The notes under the pieces were generated by a model, which saw only the letters and a list, made by a program, of their open reading frames with translations, made no database searches and was not told the origin of the DNA. The position numbers and the translations under genes were made by a program. Positions 63,505-64,000 of a stretch of DNA of 64,000 nucleotides are shown here, one piece after another. Numbering within the stretch: position 1 is the first letter of the stretch; the number at the start of each line of letters is the position of its first letter. The stretch comes from Gammaproteobacteria bacterium (lineage in GTDB: Bacteria > Pseudomonadota > Gammaproteobacteria > Xanthomonadales > Wenzhouxiangellaceae): the NCBI GenBank assembly GCA_021772975.1, contig JAJFKY010000012.1, positions 159,984 through 223,983 of the forward strand, read 5' to 3'.

Positions 63505-63622
63505 TGCCTGGCAGTGACCTACTCTCACACGGCGAATGCCGCACTACCATCGGCGCTGGCGCGTTTCACTTCCGAGTTCGGGATGGGATCGGGTGGTACC
63601 ACGCCGCTATTGCCACCAGGCA
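63505..63622 (-). rRNA. rrf: 5S ribosomal RNA
   Basis: About 118 bases. On the minus strand it reads TGCCTGGTGGCAATAGCGGC at the 5' end, contains CCCATCCCGAACTCGGAAGTGAAAC in two overlapping parts as in all 5S RNAs, GCGCCGATGGTAGTG, and ends in GAGAGTAGGTCACTGCCAGGCA, whose last bases pair with the 5' end. Between it and the 23S gene is a 152-base spacer with no tRNA gene that I can see. Confidence 0.97.
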
Positions 63623-63774
63623 AACCGGTTTGCAAAAACACGACCTGGTAAATCAGTACCAGGCTGGCGCAAGCGCCATGTGTGCTTTTGCACAATACGA
63701 AATCTAGTCAGAGCTAATGTTGTGTCAACAACGTAAGGTGTCGTCAAACCATCTATACATCGGCTTTAGTATAT

Positions 63775-64000
<226 letters not shown>

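Noticed and set aside
63405..63707. Open frame across the 5S rRNA region
   Set aside because: It runs through the rrn terminator and the 5S gene, so it is not a protein gene.
63623..63774. tRNA gene in the 23S-5S spacer
   Set aside because: No cloverleaf, T-loop or anticodon arm pattern is visible.

Overview
The window is a stretch of a gammaproteobacterial chromosome of moderately high GC, except for one AT-rich patch near 44.1-45.25 kb. It is dominated by conserved housekeeping clusters in the gene order typical of Gammaproteobacteria. Several details fit a Xanthomonadales/Chromatiales-like lineage best: an HprK/EIIA-Man/HPr/EI phosphotransferase operon behind rpoN, a DUF721 (DciA-like) gene between secA and lpxC, and a division cluster without murD. 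This lineage call is inference from gene content, not from a tree.

Layout. 0-5.3 kb: the 3' part of a GNAT acetyltransferase gene, small accessory genes, purM-purN, a DUF3108 protein and an M48 lipoprotein protease. 5.4-7 kb: murA and a BolA/IbaG gene, reading left. 7.1-18.4 kb, reading right: calcium/sodium antiporter, kdsD-kdsC (Kdo synthesis), lptC-lptA-lptB (LPS transport), rpoN, hpf, ptsN, hprK, rapZ, an EIIA-Man domain protein, HPr and enzyme I. 18.4-22.2 kb, reading left: Nudix-ThiE fusion and secA. 22.3 kb: the divergent DciA-like gene. 22.8-39.4 kb, reading left: lpxC and the full dcw cluster (mraZ rsmH ftsL ftsI murE murF mraY ftsW murG murC ddl ftsQ ftsA ftsZ), almost every junction a 1-4 base overlap, with a visible mraZ promoter and a 9-10 bp spaced operator array. 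39.7-44.1 kb: RNase P RNA, repeat hairpins, rsmI, lpoA, yraN and a BON lipoprotein.

From 44.1 kb the window becomes accessory: a solitary HsdR-N-like nuclease-fold gene in AT-rich DNA; an AstE/aspartoacylase-like hydrolase; a large secreted Asp-box/VWD/Ig-like surface protein coupled to a degenerate SNase-fold protein; a GMC oxidoreductase; a DsbA-like/DsbC-like pair behind a ToxR/CadC-type membrane regulator; a carbonic anhydrase-SulP bicarbonate module with a divergent OxyR-like regulator that lacks the peroxidatic cysteines; an MscS channel; a Tat-exported amidohydrolase; a nitrilase; and a secreted protein with an IPTL-like C-terminal sorting signal. The right edge holds the 3' end of a leftward rRNA operon (partial 23S, 5S, terminators).

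The conserved clusters together make the envelope: UDP-MurNAc-pentapeptide and lipid II synthesis with division (dcw, murA, lpoA), lipid A and Kdo synthesis and LPS transport (lpxC, kdsCD, lptABC), and secretion (secA). The phosphotransferase/rpoN block is a regulatory, non-transporting PTS. The most notable points are the absence of murD from dcw (pointing to the MurD2/MurL route elsewhere), the missing mla block between ibaG and the antiporter gene, the VWD/SNase-fold pair, and the redox-dead OxyR paralogue beside the bicarbonate module. No CRISPR array, prophage, transposase or tRNA gene was seen.
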